From assembly GCA_900539145.1 (NCBI GenBank), contig UQAX01000009.1:9987-73986 (forward strand): 64,000 nt of DNA. Reading direction: 5' to 3'. Under the pieces are notes generated by a model. The model was not told the origin of the DNA. It worked only from the letters and a program-made list of their open reading frames with translations, and did no database searches. This DNA is from an uncultured Blautia sp. Its GTDB lineage: Bacteria; Bacillota; Clostridia; Lachnospirales; Lachnospiraceae. This document shows, one piece after another, positions 34,293 to 43,097 of this stretch. Position numbers and translations under genes: made by a program. Each line of letters starts with the position of its first letter. Within the stretch, counting starts at the first letter, position 1.

Positions 34293-35361
34293 TAAATTAG
34301 AGGACATCTTAGTCCGCCTTGAAGAAATTTTAAATGAGTTAAATGAGCCCACTGTGGCAAATGATACAACAAGATTTCAGAAGCTCATGAAAGAGCAGAG
34401 TGAGTTGCAGCCTATTGCAGATGCTTATACAGAGTATAAAAACTGCAAGGAAACCGTAGAGGACAGCTTGATGCTGCTTAATGAAGAGTCTGATGAAGAA
34501 ATGCGTGAAATGTTAAAAGAGGAGCTTTCTGATGCGAAAAAGCGTATTGAAGAATTAGAACAGGAGCTGAAAATTCTTCTTTTACCAAAGGACCCTAATG
34601 ATGATAAAAACGTTATCGTGGAAATCAGAGCGGGAGCAGGCGGTGATGAAGCAGCTTTGTTTGCGGCTGAGATTTACAGAATGTATGTAAAATATGCGGA
34701 GTCTCAGAACTGGAGAACAGAGATGTTAAGCTTAAATGAAAACGGAATTGGCGGTTTCAAGGAAGTGACATTCATGATTAACGGACAGGGCGCTTATTCC
34801 AAGCTGAAATATGAAAGTGGTGTACATCGTGTACAGCGTGTGCCGGAAACAGAAAGCGGCGGACGTATTCATACTTCTACAATTACGGTTGCAATTATGC
34901 CGGAAGCAGAGGAAATTGACTTTGAACTGGACTTAAATGACTGTAAGTTTGACGTTTTCAGGGCATCCGGAAATGGTGGTCAGTGTGTCAATACCACAGA
35001 CTCCGCAGTGCGTCTGACACATATTCCTACGGGAATTGTAATTTCCTGTCAGGATGAGAAATCACAGTTAAAGAATAAGGATAAAGCCTTAAAGGTACTG
35101 CGTTCCCGTTTGTATGATATGGAGCTTCAGAAACGTCATGATGCAGAAGCAGAGGCAAGAAGAAGTCAGGTAGGGACAGGCGACCGTTCTGAAAAAATCA
35201 GAACTTATAACTTCCCGCAGGGACGTGTGACAGACCATAGAATTAAGCTGACACTTCATAAGCTGGACAGTATTATGAATGGTGATATTCAGGAGATTAT
35301 TGATAACCTGATTGCAGCAGACCAGGCTATACGCTTAAGCGGCTTAGAAAAAGATGCCTAA
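34285..35361 (+). CDS. prfA: Peptide chain release factor 1
   Basis: RF1 ends translation at UAA and UAG. The 358-residue protein has the codon-reading segment [10 protein letters not shown] and the GGQ loop as [19 protein letters not shown]. Here a Cys follows GGQ where E. coli RF1 has His. The ribosome binding site GGAGG lies within the end of prmC. RF1 rather than RF2 is indicated by the absence of the RF2 frameshift leader and by the PxT-type motif at the recognition loop. Confidence 0.96.
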   Translation: MFDKLEDILVRLEEILNELNEPTVANDTTRFQKLMKEQSELQPIADAYTEYKNCKETVEDSLMLLNEESDEEMREMLKEELSDAKKRIEELEQELKILLLPKDPNDDKNVIVEIRAGAGGDEAALFAAEIYRMYVKYAESQNWRTEMLSLNENGIGGFKEVTFMINGQGAYSKLKYESGVHRVQRVPETESGGRIHTSTITVAIMPEAEEIDFELDLNDCKFDVFRASGNGGQCVNTTDSAVRLTHIPTGIVISCQDEKSQLKNKDKALKVLRSRLYDMELQKRHDAEAEARRSQVGTGDRSEKIRTYNFPQGRVTDHRIKLTLHKLDSIMNGDIQEIIDNLIAADQAIRLSGLEKDA

Positions 35362-35423
35362 AACCCCTTGATTTTACTGGATTTGTGGGAAAGTAGGGTA
35401 TTCTGTATTTTGTAAAAAATGGG

Positions 35424-35471
35424 ATAGAAATCGGTCTTACAGATGAAAATGTAGCCGATTTCTATTTTTTT
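35424..35471 (+). terminator. Intrinsic terminator after prfA
   Basis: ATAGAAATCGG (35424-35434) pairs perfectly with CCGATTTCTAT (35455-35465), followed by a run of seven T. Confidence 0.92.
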
Positions 35472-35621
35472 GCAATTCAAAGACACATTAATAGCCCTAA
35501 AAATCACCCATTTATACACTAATAGCCCCATAGAAACACACCCTAAAATCTGATATTGGCATCTCTGCTCCTCAGAGTTATAATGTCAGACAATCCAATG
35601 GTGTTAGCCGGCTCATTGCCT
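35472..35621. other. Gene-free interval with short direct repeats
   Basis: No ORF is visible. The string TAATAGCCC occurs twice about 35 bases apart, near 35490 and 35520. The rest is AT-rich, without further structure that I can support. Confidence 0.4.
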
Positions 35622-35651
35622 TTGACTGAACTCATTGGAAACTGTTATAAT
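35622..35651 (+). promoter_or_regulatory. Predicted promoter of a small ORF
   Basis: TTGACT and a perfect TATAAT are separated by 18 bases, with a predicted leader of about 30 bases. Confidence 0.65.
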
Positions 35652-35685
35652 ATATCAAAGATTATTTAAAGAAGGAAGTGTTGTT

Positions 35686-35865
35686 ATGTGTGATGTAAAG
35701 AAATATGAAAAATTATATCAAGAAATAGAAAAATTACAACCAGAAGATACATTACAACTTGTACTAGAGGCTGAAACAGAAGAACAAAAGGAGTTCTATG
35801 AAATGGTCGGAGATTTCTTACTTCAGAAAAAACAGAAAGAAGTAATTGAAAGGAAACTGTTTTGA
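35686..35865 (+). CDS. Small hypothetical protein (59 aa)
   Basis: I do not recognise this protein. It is charged and helical, beginning MCDVKKYEKLYQEIEKL and ending in a Lys/Glu-rich segment, with no membrane segment. The start at 35686 is fixed by a good promoter ending at 35651 and AAGGAAG upstream, so the longer upstream reading is unlikely. The small size and position among fragments suggest an accessory gene. Confidence 0.55.
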   Translation: MCDVKKYEKLYQEIEKLQPEDTLQLVLEAETEEQKEFYEMVGDFLLQKKQKEVIERKLF

Positions 35866-35964
35866 TAAAGAGATACATTATGATTTAAGGAGAAAGAGTT
35901 TGCATAATAATTGAACAAACTGTATTGGAAGGACTATGCAAAGTAAGTAAAGAGGTATTTAAGT

Positions 35965-36144
35965 ATGACGAAAGTAGCCAGATTATATGAGGAAGAAAGG
36001 GTAGAAGCAGTAAATAAGCGTACTCTTGAAATTGCAGAAAATCTTGTTAAAGCAGGGGCAGATATGCTTATGATTATGAAAGGTACTGGCTTAACCAGAG
36101 AACAAATTGAAGAAATACATAACAACATGCTGACAACAAAATAG
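35965..36144 (+). CDS. 59-residue ORF resembling the C-terminal tail of Rpn/PD-(D/E)XK nucleases
   Basis: The ORF reads MTKVARLYEEERVEAV and continues into LVKAGADMLMIMKGTGLTREQIEEI. The last part matches the short helical tail often found at the C-terminus of Rpn/YhgA-like transposase-nucleases (xxGxxxxMIxxxTGLTxExI). The nuclease core is absent, so this is either a remnant or a stand-alone small protein. An AGAGGTATT sequence lies upstream. Homology is judged by eye and is tentative. Confidence 0.5.
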   Translation: MTKVARLYEEERVEAVNKRTLEIAENLVKAGADMLMIMKGTGLTREQIEEIHNNMLTTK

Positions 36145-36156
36145 GATATTAAGAGC

Positions 36157-36193
36157 AGGCTGCTATTTATTGCAAGATATTTAGTAGCCTTTT
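36157..36193 (+). terminator. Weak hairpin terminator
   Basis: AGGCTGCTA (36157-36165) pairs with TAGTAGCCT (36182-36190) with one G-U, followed by TTTC. The short T tract makes this a moderate candidate. Confidence 0.5.
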
Positions 36194-36284
36194 CAGCACT
36201 TTAGAAGAAAGTTTTGTCAAAGCAATTCATTTATTTTTATCCATTATTATAGATGAGAAAATAAAAGGTGAAGGAAACTTTATT

Positions 36285-36869
36285 ATGAAAGAGACATATT
36301 TTGAAGGACAAGTAATTCGGGAGAAAAAAATTCAAAGCGAAACAATGGAATACTTCAAGTTTATAGACTGCGATTTTGAAAATTGTAGTTTTGAAGATTG
36401 TAAAATTATAAATTGTACCTTTGTAAATTGTAAATTTTACAATTGTAATATTGTAAGTCTAAGTGCTCAATATTCAGAAATCAAAAATGCGGAATTTAAA
36501 AAATGCAATTTGATAGGGATACACTGGGGCGGACTTCTTCCATCCGGAAAATACGCCCGTGCTCTTGAAAAAATAGAAAATTGTTATTTGAAATACAATA
36601 CCTTTAGTGATATGAATTTGAAAAAATTTGATTTTTCCGGTAATATCATACAGGAAAGCTTGTTTGATGAATGTGATTTGAAGGAAAGCAATTTTAAAAG
36701 TTGCCGATTAGAGGAAACGCAAATTCATAACAGCGATATTCGTAAAGCAGATTTTAGAGATAGCAGGGGATATATCATTGATATACCTTCTAATAAACTG
36801 AAACAGGCGAAATTTTCTTATCCGGAGGTGGTTTCATTGCTGGATAGTTTAGAGATAGAAATTGATTAA
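36285..36869 (+). CDS. Pentapeptide-repeat protein (Qnr/McbG-like architecture)
   Basis: The 194-residue protein is made of A(D/N)LxX-type pentapeptide repeats, clear in FENCSFEDCKIINCTF and in FDECDLKESNFKSCRLEET. A break near residues 75-95 (GIHWGGLLPSGKYARALEKIENC) splits two repeat blocks, as in Qnr-type and McbG-type proteins that mimic DNA and protect gyrase. It is Cys-rich in the first block. Whether it shields gyrase here is inference. It is monocistronic, with GAAGGAAAC before the ATG. Confidence 0.78.
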   Translation: MKETYFEGQVIREKKIQSETMEYFKFIDCDFENCSFEDCKIINCTFVNCKFYNCNIVSLSAQYSEIKNAEFKKCNLIGIHWGGLLPSGKYARALEKIENCYLKYNTFSDMNLKKFDFSGNIIQESLFDECDLKESNFKSCRLEETQIHNSDIRKADFRDSRGYIIDIPSNKLKQAKFSYPEVVSLLDSLEIEID

Positions 36870-36937
36870 ATGAATTTTATGATAAGATGAATGATATAAT
36901 AATAAATTTGTAGTTCATTATAAGCGGAGAAATAAAA

Positions 36938-37633
36938 ATGGCATCAATATTAGTTTTAGAAGACGAAGACAGCGTAAACAGAGGAATTGAATTTTCCCTG
37001 TCCAGAGAAGGATATGAGGTTTCCAGCGCAAAGAGCATACAGGAGGGCTGGGAATTATTTTTGGCACATCCTTTTGAAATGATTATCTGTGATATTAATT
37101 TACCGGACGGAAACGGATTGGACTTTATCAGAAAAGTGCGTGAAAAAAGCAACGTATATATCATTTGTCTCACTGCCTTAGACCAAGAATTTGATCAGGT
37201 TATGGGATATGAAGCGGGAGCGGACGACTATGTGACAAAGCCGTTTAGCTTGTCGGTATTATTGCTGAAGGTGAATGTGTTTTTCAAAAGAACGGAAAAG
37301 AAGCGGGCAGAGCTTCTGGAGTCTGGAGAATGGAGCTTTTCCATTGATGAAATGACGGCAAAGAGACGGGACAGTGAGGAAAATATAGAATTTACAAAGA
37401 ATGAGTGGAAGATGCTGAAATTATTTTTAGATAATCCAAAGCAGATTTTATCAAAAAACCAGATTTTACAAGGTATTTTTGATTTAGACGGAGAGTTTGT
37501 AGACGAAAATACCGTGGCAGTAAATATCCGCAGACTCAGAGAAAAAATAGAAGAAAATCCGGGTAAGCCGGAGTATATTCGCAATGTAAGAGGACTTGGC
37601 TATATATGGAACAAGGAATGTATCAAGAGATAG
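36938..37633 (+). CDS. OmpR/PhoB-family response regulator
   Basis: The 231-residue protein has a receiver domain with acidic residues near VLEDED, the phosphorylation site D52 (ICDINLPDG), a Thr in CLTALD and a Lys in YVTKPF. A winged-helix DNA-binding domain follows, with NTVAVNIRRLREKIE and IRNVRGLGYIW. The gene overlaps the downstream kinase gene by 28 bases, so the pair is co-translated. It is of the VirR/BceR-type group that regulates adjacent ABC transporters, but the transporter here is deleted (see 38941-39545). Confidence 0.92.
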   Translation: MASILVLEDEDSVNRGIEFSLSREGYEVSSAKSIQEGWELFLAHPFEMIICDINLPDGNGLDFIRKVREKSNVYIICLTALDQEFDQVMGYEAGADDYVTKPFSLSVLLLKVNVFFKRTEKKRAELLESGEWSFSIDEMTAKRRDSEENIEFTKNEWKMLKLFLDNPKQILSKNQILQGIFDLDGEFVDENTVAVNIRRLREKIEENPGKPEYIRNVRGLGYIWNKECIKR

Positions 37634-38859
37634 AAAATCAAAGAAACGACAGGATAAGGATTTTGCGAAAGCTGCTATTGGGGGGACTGCTCTTTTTACT
37701 GGGGTGGTCGGCAATTACCGGAATGGAGTATCATTCCTATAAAGAAAAACTGGCATTGGCAGCTCAAATGACGAGAGAAGAAACAGACGGACAAACGCCT
37801 TTTGCAATTTTAAAAGGTGAGCCTGTTGATATAAATGTAAAAGAATTTCAGAAGCAATACGGCTATGAAAGACTGGAAAGTAATATTTATGGCAAAGAGT
37901 ATCAGCAGAAAAGAATTTTCACAGGAATAATTTTGTCTCTGTGCTATCTTGTATATGCAGGAGCTGTTTTGCAGGAATATAAGTGCTCAAAGAGAGAAAT
38001 GCAGGAAAGACAATGGAAAATAGCAGAGGCAGTGGAAGATATTGATAAAGGAAAAGGGCTTTTAAATTTAGAAATCAGTAATCCTGCCTACGAGGCATTG
38101 GAGAGATTGGACAGCCATACGCAGAGTGTTTTGCGAAAGGCGCAGGATGAAAAAGAGAAGACAAAGGAAATGGTAACGGATATTTCCCATCAGTTAAAAA
38201 CACCTATTGCTGCTTTAAAATCCTGTTTTGAGGTGCTGGAAAGCGAAACACTCACCCAGAAGGAACGCAGAGAATTTGAAAAGCGTATGGAGAAGCAGCT
38301 TCAAAATTTGGAGCAGCTTTCAGCAGTACTGGTTAATATTTCCAGAATGGAAGCAGGGCTGATTGATATTTCCTTAAAAAACGGAAAGATTTTCGAAACC
38401 ATTTTAGCAGCAGTGAACGGAATATGGGAAAAGGCAGATGCAAAGGCAATAGAAATTGAGATGGACGTTTTTGAGGAAATTGAAAATCTGGAAATCATGC
38501 ACGACAGTAAGTGGTTGAAAGAAGCAATTTTAAACATTCTGGAAAATGCGGTGAAATATAGCGAGCCAAACACGAAGATTATAATTGCTGTTAAGAAATG
38601 GGTGAATTTTTTAAGAATAGAGATTGCAGATGAGGGAATAGGTATTCCGAAAAAAGAATATCATAAAATCTTTCAGAGATTTTACAGAAGCGAGAACGAA
38701 TATGTGCAAAAGGAAGAAGGAAGTGGTGTCGGACTTTACCTTACCAGAAAAATTGTGGATGCACATAAGGGAATGGCTTTTGTGGAAAGAAAAGAGAAAA
38801 AACAGCAGGGAAGTGTATTTGTGATACAGCTTCCGTATGAAAGTCTTACGAAAATGTAA
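37606..38859 (+). CDS. Sensor histidine kinase
   Basis: The 417-residue protein has two transmembrane helices (about 24-41 and 104-122) flanking an extracytoplasmic loop of about 60 residues. A HAMP-like linker is followed by the HisKA dimerisation helix with H195 (DISHQLKTPIAAL). The HATPase domain has NILENAVKYSEP, DEGIGIP, FYRSENE and GSGVGLYL. The ligand is unknown; such kinases often sense antimicrobial peptides together with an ABC permease. A terminator overlaps its stop codon. Confidence 0.92.
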   Translation: MEQGMYQEIENQRNDRIRILRKLLLGGLLFLLGWSAITGMEYHSYKEKLALAAQMTREETDGQTPFAILKGEPVDINVKEFQKQYGYERLESNIYGKEYQQKRIFTGIILSLCYLVYAGAVLQEYKCSKREMQERQWKIAEAVEDIDKGKGLLNLEISNPAYEALERLDSHTQSVLRKAQDEKEKTKEMVTDISHQLKTPIAALKSCFEVLESETLTQKERREFEKRMEKQLQNLEQLSAVLVNISRMEAGLIDISLKNGKIFETILAAVNGIWEKADAKAIEIEMDVFEEIENLEIMHDSKWLKEAILNILENAVKYSEPNTKIIIAVKKWVNFLRIEIADEGIGIPKKEYHKIFQRFYRSENEYVQKEEGSGVGLYLTRKIVDAHKGMAFVERKEKKQQGSVFVIQLPYESLTKM

Positions 38860-38869
38860 GACTTTTTTT
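38841..38869 (+). terminator. Intrinsic terminator overlapping the kinase stop codon
   Basis: AAGTCTTAC and GTAAGACTT form a 9-bp stem with a 6-base loop, followed by TTTTTAT. Confidence 0.88.
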
Positions 38870-38883
38870 ATGAATTGAAAGAA

Positions 38884-38908
38884 TGATGAAAGAGTGATGT
38901 TTTATACT
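38884..38908 (+). promoter_or_regulatory. Promoter with direct-repeat operator left upstream of a deleted ABC transporter
   Basis: TGATG at 38884 and again at 38895 form a direct repeat with 11-base spacing. A good -10 TATACT lies at 38903-38908 with no proper -35 box, which is usual for a response-regulator-activated promoter. A similar 11-base TGTTA repeat precedes the intact transporter at 44137. Confidence 0.45.
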
Positions 38909-38940
38909 TTCTATATCATCAAAAAGAAAGGGCGATAGAG

Positions 38941-39545
38941 TATGGGGAATTACAGAAGATACTTATAAAAATCTTGGATTTGCTGATGCAGAGGAAAACA
39001 TCGGAACAATCTGGGTAGATTGCAAGAAATCAGAGAGTAAAAATGTAGAAGCCGCCATAAAAGAGCTTTTGGAAAACAAAGACCATTATGAATTAAGCAG
39101 CTTTGAAGGGGAAGTGGAGTCTCTCGACTCAATGATGGCAATGATGAAAACTATGGGTTACAGCTTCCTGCTGTTAATCGGAATGATTACTTTTATGAAT
39201 ATGGCAAATACCATGATTTTAAATGTTATTACAAGAAAGAGAGAGCTGGGTGTATTACAGGCAGTGGGAATGACAAATCAGCAGTTAAACAAGATGCTGA
39301 GAAATGAAGGTCTGCTGTTTACACTGGGAAGCATAGTGATTTCTCTGGTTGTGGGAATTCCTGCGGGATACGGACTTTTCCTGTATGGTAAGAAAGCAGG
39401 ATTAACAGGATTTGACGTTTATCACTTCCCGGGTGTGGAAATTTTAGTCATGATTTTTGTCTTGGCAGTTCTTCAGATTGGATTATCCTTTATGCTCAGC
39501 AGAAACGTGAAAAAAGAGTCACTGATTGACAGAATTCGATATTAA
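38941..39545 (+). pseudogene. Remnant of an FtsX-family ABC permease (C-terminal part only)
   Basis: An open frame from about 38898 encodes WGITEDTYKNLGF and then a soluble stretch. Next come three to four transmembrane helices with the FtsX/MacB signature NTMILNVITRKRELGVLQAVGMT, and a final FMLSRNVKKESLIDRIRY. This is only the last roughly 200 residues of a permease that should exceed 400. No ribosome binding site or start codon serves it well, and the ATP-binding gene expected after this kinase is missing. The simplest reading is one deletion that joined the operon promoter region to the permease end. Its 3' end overlaps the convergent AraC gene by 27 bases. Confidence 0.8.
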
Positions 39546-40433
39546 ATTACTCTGGAATTTTGCAGAAGTACGGAAGTCAGAAGGTGTACAGTGTTTATAG
39601 TGCTTAAATTGACGTACAAAATAACTGATGTTTTCGTATCCATTATTGAGTGCAACTTCCGTAATAGGTGCAGGAGTTTTTAAAAGCTGAGCAGCAGCTT
39701 GATTAATACGATATTCGTTTAAGTAGGCAAAAGGTGTTTTGCCTACTTTTTCTTTGAAAAATTTGCAGAAATAATTTTTATTCAGAGGAATACATTCTGC
39801 AAGAGCTTCCAGTGTTACAGGCTCCATATAATGCTTTTCTATATAGGAAAACACAGATTTTAAAGAATGATTTTCAAAATCTTTTTCAGATTCATGCTTT
39901 TGGGCAGAAGAAAAGGCGTGTTCCTGAAATAGAATTTCCAATATCTGCAAGAGTATAATTTTTATGGAAAGTGCAGTATTGGCAGAGGTGTCTTCTAAAT
40001 AGAGCCTGGCCGCTTTTGATATCAAAGAACCAATTTGCAGGCTGATTTCCAAAGAGAGAGAACTTCCTTCAGGAAACAGCAGCTTTTTTGACAGTAAAGG
40101 AGTAAGAAGCTCATTTTGACAAATATCATATTGAGAAAAACTTAAAAATGACATGGGAAATAAAAGAGCATAATGGTGGGAAACTTCACTATGACCGAAA
40201 ATCCCATGAACCATACCGGGATTGATAAAATATACATTTCCCTCTGTTAAAAGCTGGGAGTTGGTTTCTGTGCGAAGCATCAGGCTTCCTTTAGTAATAT
40301 ATATAAATTCTGTTTCTTCGTGCCAGTGGTAAGGGGCGAAGTATTGTCCGCAAAAATCTTCTTGAGACAGAGCCTGGAAAGGAAAGTAAGGTGTTCCGTG
40401 TGGATTTTCTTCCTGAATGTTAATTTTATACAT
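39519..40433 (-). CDS. AraC-family transcriptional regulator (cupin plus HTH)
   Basis: The 304-residue protein has an N-terminal cupin-type sensor domain (HWHEETEFIYITKGSLML, NVYFINPGMVHGIF) and two C-terminal helix-turn-helix motifs (LEALAECIPLNKNYFCKFFKEKVG and ITEVALNNGYENISYFVRQFK regions). It is divergent from the GH13 glucosidase gene, so it is probably that gene's sugar-responsive activator. The start at 40433 has AAAGGGCG 8 bases upstream; the longer in-frame start (40499) would run through the promoter region. Confidence 0.87.
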   Translation of the reverse strand: MYKINIQEENPHGTPYFPFQALSQEDFCGQYFAPYHWHEETEFIYITKGSLMLRTETNSQLLTEGNVYFINPGMVHGIFGHSEVSHHYALLFPMSFLSFSQYDICQNELLTPLLSKKLLFPEGSSLSLEISLQIGSLISKAARLYLEDTSANTALSIKIILLQILEILFQEHAFSSAQKHESEKDFENHSLKSVFSYIEKHYMEPVTLEALAECIPLNKNYFCKFFKEKVGKTPFAYLNEYRINQAAAQLLKTPAPITEVALNNGYENISYFVRQFKHYKHCTPSDFRTSAKFQSNLISNSVNQ

Positions 40434-40567
40434 AATAATTTCGCCCTTTCTTGTAATTACGTAAATAAAAGTGAATATAGTACAAATAAAGAGTAACATA
40501 TTGCAAGATTTTAAGAAAGAGTTTTTTTATACTGAAAGTAACGAAAAAGAACTGTGAGGTACATATT

Positions 40568-42232
40568 ATGAATAAAACATGGTGGAAAAATAGTGTAATT
40601 TATCAAATTTATCCAAGGAGTTTTGCAGATAGCAATGGAGACGGAATTGGAGATATTAAGGGAATTACTCAACATCTCGATTATTTAAAGGAACTGGGCG
40701 TAGATGTCATTTGGCTGTCTCCTGTTTATCAGTCTCCTAATGATGATAATGGATATGATATTTCCGATTATCAGGCAATTATGGAAGATTTTGGAACAAT
40801 GGAAGATTTTGATGAAATGCTTTCAGAGATGCATAAAAGAGGAATAAAGCTGGTTATGGATTTGGTAGTGAACCATACTTCTGATGAACACCCATGGTTT
40901 GTAGAAAGCAGAAAGTCAAAGGATAATCCTTATCGTGATTACTACATCTGGAAAGAAGGAAAAAACGGGAAAGAGCCAAATAACTGGGGAGCATGTTTTG
41001 GCGGTTCTGCATGGGAATATGATAAGGAAACAGAAATGTACTATTTACATTGCTTTTCTAAGAAACAGCCTGATTTAAACTGGGAAAATGAAAAAGTCAG
41101 AAAAGAAGTTTTTGATATGATGACATGGTGGTGTGAGAAAGGTGTAGATGGATTTCGTATGGACGTTATCAGCATGATTTCTAAAGATCCTGCCTATCCT
41201 GACGGAGTTTCTCATAATGGCTTATATGGTGATTTTGGCCCTTTTGTCTGCAATGGTCCTCATGTCCATGAGTATTTAAAGGAAATGAACCAAAAAGTGC
41301 TTTCCAAGTATGATTTGATTACGGTTGGTGAAGCGTCTGGCGTTACTGTAGAAGAAGCAAAAAAATATGCTAATTTAGACGGAACTGAGCTAAACATGGT
41401 ATTCCAGTTTGAACATACAGACATTACATCTGGAAAGAATGGAAAATGGACAGACGAGAGATTTAAACTCAGAGATTTGAGAAAAATATTGAATAAATGG
41501 CAGACAGAGTTGGAGGGAAAAGCATGGAACAGTCTTTATTGGGATAACCACGACCAGCCAAGAGCTGTGTCTCGCTTTGGAAATGACGGACCAATGTATC
41601 GTGAACTTTCAGCTAAAATGCTGGCAACCTGTCTTCATTTGATGAAAGGAACACCTTATATTTATCAGGGTGAAGAAATTGGTATGACAAATGCTTATTT
41701 TAATAAACTGGAAGATTACCGTGACATCGAAAGTATTCATGCTTTTGAAGAGATGACAGAAAATGGTCTTCTTACAGAGGAAGAAATGATGAGCGCTTTA
41801 AAGGCAGTCAGCCGTGATAATGCCAGAACTCCTATGCAGTGGGACGATAGTGAAAATGCAGGATTTACCACAGGCACCCCATGGATTAAAGTAAATCCTA
41901 ATTATTTACAGATTAATGCAAAGGCGGCTTTGGAAGATAAAGACAGCGTGTTCTATTATTATCAGAAATTAATACAGATGCGTAAGGAATATGAAATTAT
42001 TGTGGACGGTATTTTTGAAGGTCTTCTGGAAGACGATGAAAATATTTACGCATACCGGAGAAAACTGGGAAATCAGACTTTAATTGTAGCTTGTAATTTC
42101 AGCGATAAAAAAGTACCGTGTACTTTGTTTGAGGGAGCAGCAGGCGGTAAAGAAATGATTGCCAATTACAAAAATCATGAGACAGGAATATTGAAACCTT
42201 ACGAAGCAAGAGTTGTACTGATAGAAAATTAA
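40568..42232 (+). CDS. GH13 alpha-glucosidase (oligo-1,6-glucosidase type)
   Basis: The 554-residue cytosolic enzyme has all GH13 regions: VVNHTSDEH, GFRMDVI with nucleophile D199, VGEASG with acid/base E255, and WDNHDQPR with stabiliser D329. The opening WWKNSVIYQIYPRSFAD and the QPDLNWEN segment match the GH13_31 group (oligo-1,6-glucosidase, isomaltase, dextran glucosidase). It should hydrolyse short alpha-glucosides after uptake. No signal peptide and no sugar transporter nearby. Regulation is probably by the divergent AraC protein. Confidence 0.93.
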   Translation: MNKTWWKNSVIYQIYPRSFADSNGDGIGDIKGITQHLDYLKELGVDVIWLSPVYQSPNDDNGYDISDYQAIMEDFGTMEDFDEMLSEMHKRGIKLVMDLVVNHTSDEHPWFVESRKSKDNPYRDYYIWKEGKNGKEPNNWGACFGGSAWEYDKETEMYYLHCFSKKQPDLNWENEKVRKEVFDMMTWWCEKGVDGFRMDVISMISKDPAYPDGVSHNGLYGDFGPFVCNGPHVHEYLKEMNQKVLSKYDLITVGEASGVTVEEAKKYANLDGTELNMVFQFEHTDITSGKNGKWTDERFKLRDLRKILNKWQTELEGKAWNSLYWDNHDQPRAVSRFGNDGPMYRELSAKMLATCLHLMKGTPYIYQGEEIGMTNAYFNKLEDYRDIESIHAFEEMTENGLLTEEEMMSALKAVSRDNARTPMQWDDSENAGFTTGTPWIKVNPNYLQINAKAALEDKDSVFYYYQKLIQMRKEYEIIVDGIFEGLLEDDENIYAYRRKLGNQTLIVACNFSDKKVPCTLFEGAAGGKEMIANYKNHETGILKPYEARVVLIEN

Positions 42233-42259
42233 AAAATAACTTCTGCATGAGATAAATGA

Positions 42260-42316
42260 GGTTGTCGCATTAAATATTTTGGAATAATGTTTAAAGCGAC
42301 AGCCTTGTTGTTTTTT
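42260..42316 (+). terminator. Short-form TGTCGCATTAA terminator repeat after GH13 (copy D)
   Basis: GGTTGTCGCATTAAA (42260-42274) pairs with TTTAAAGCGACAGCC (42290-42304) with two imperfect positions, followed by TTGTTGTTTTTT. The arm is nearly the same as in the copies at 11923, 46868 and 50794. Confidence 0.85.
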
Positions 42317-42425
42317 GGGGGATTTTATTTTCGCTCTTTACTGCCAAACTAACATTTTTGCAACATTAGCCATTAGGGCTGTGCAAACGGAAGAGAAAAG
42401 TGTAAGATAAAACCGGGTGATGAAC

Positions 42426-43097
42426 ATGAAAATTTTAATTGTGGAAGATGATTTTGTATTGGCAGAGGAAATTTTGCGCCTCTGCCAACGATGGGGCTTT
42501 GAGGGAGAGTATCTGGAAGATTTTACAGAGGTAGATAAGCAGTGTGAAAACAGTCATTGCGATTTGGTTCTTATGGATATCAATTTACCTTTTTATGACG
42601 GATTTTACTGGTGTCAGAAGATTAGAAGCATATCAAAAGTTCCCATTTTGTTTTTATCCAGCCGAGACCAGAACTCTGATAAGGTCATGGCAATGGTTTC
42701 CGGCGGAGATGATTATGTGGAAAAGCCTTTTGATGCAGAGATTTTGCTGGTGAAGATACGTTCTCTTTTAAGAAGAAGCTATGAGTATGTCCAAAGTGAC
42801 AGAGAATATCTGGAGTCCGAACTTATTTATGACCGTGGACAAGGGATTTTACTCTATAAAAATGAGCCCATAGAAATGACAAAATCCGAAAACAGAATTA
42901 TGAGTATTTTAGCAGATTATAAAGGTCAGGTGGTAGACAGAGAAACATTGATGCAGGGATTGTGGAATACAGATGAATATGTGACAGATGCCTCTTTGAC
43001 GGTGTTAATATCCAGACTTCGAAGCAAAATTTGTGCTGCGACAGAGGGGATTTCCTGTATTCATACCAGAAAAGGGAAAGGGTATTATTTAGAATGA
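42426..43097 (+). CDS. BceR-like response regulator
   Basis: The 223-residue OmpR-family regulator has MKILIVEDD at the start, phospho-acceptor D51 (LMDINLPFYDG), YVEKPFD, and a winged-helix domain with DASLTVLISRLRSK and HTRKGKGYYL. It is of the BceR type that controls bacitracin/peptide-responsive ABC transporters. The start at 42426 is chosen because GGTG lies about 7 bases upstream and the product then begins at the canonical beta-1 strand. The stop overlaps the kinase start (ATGA). Confidence 0.92.
   Translation: MKILIVEDDFVLAEEILRLCQRWGFEGEYLEDFTEVDKQCENSHCDLVLMDINLPFYDGFYWCQKIRSISKVPILFLSSRDQNSDKVMAMVSGGDDYVEKPFDAEILLVKIRSLLRRSYEYVQSDREYLESELIYDRGQGILLYKNEPIEMTKSENRIMSILADYKGQVVDRETLMQGLWNTDEYVTDASLTVLISRLRSKICAATEGISCIHTRKGKGYYLE

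Noticed and set aside
35472..35621. CRISPR-like repeats (TAATAGCCC twice)
   Set aside because: Only two short, unequally flanked copies; no array and no cas genes in the window.
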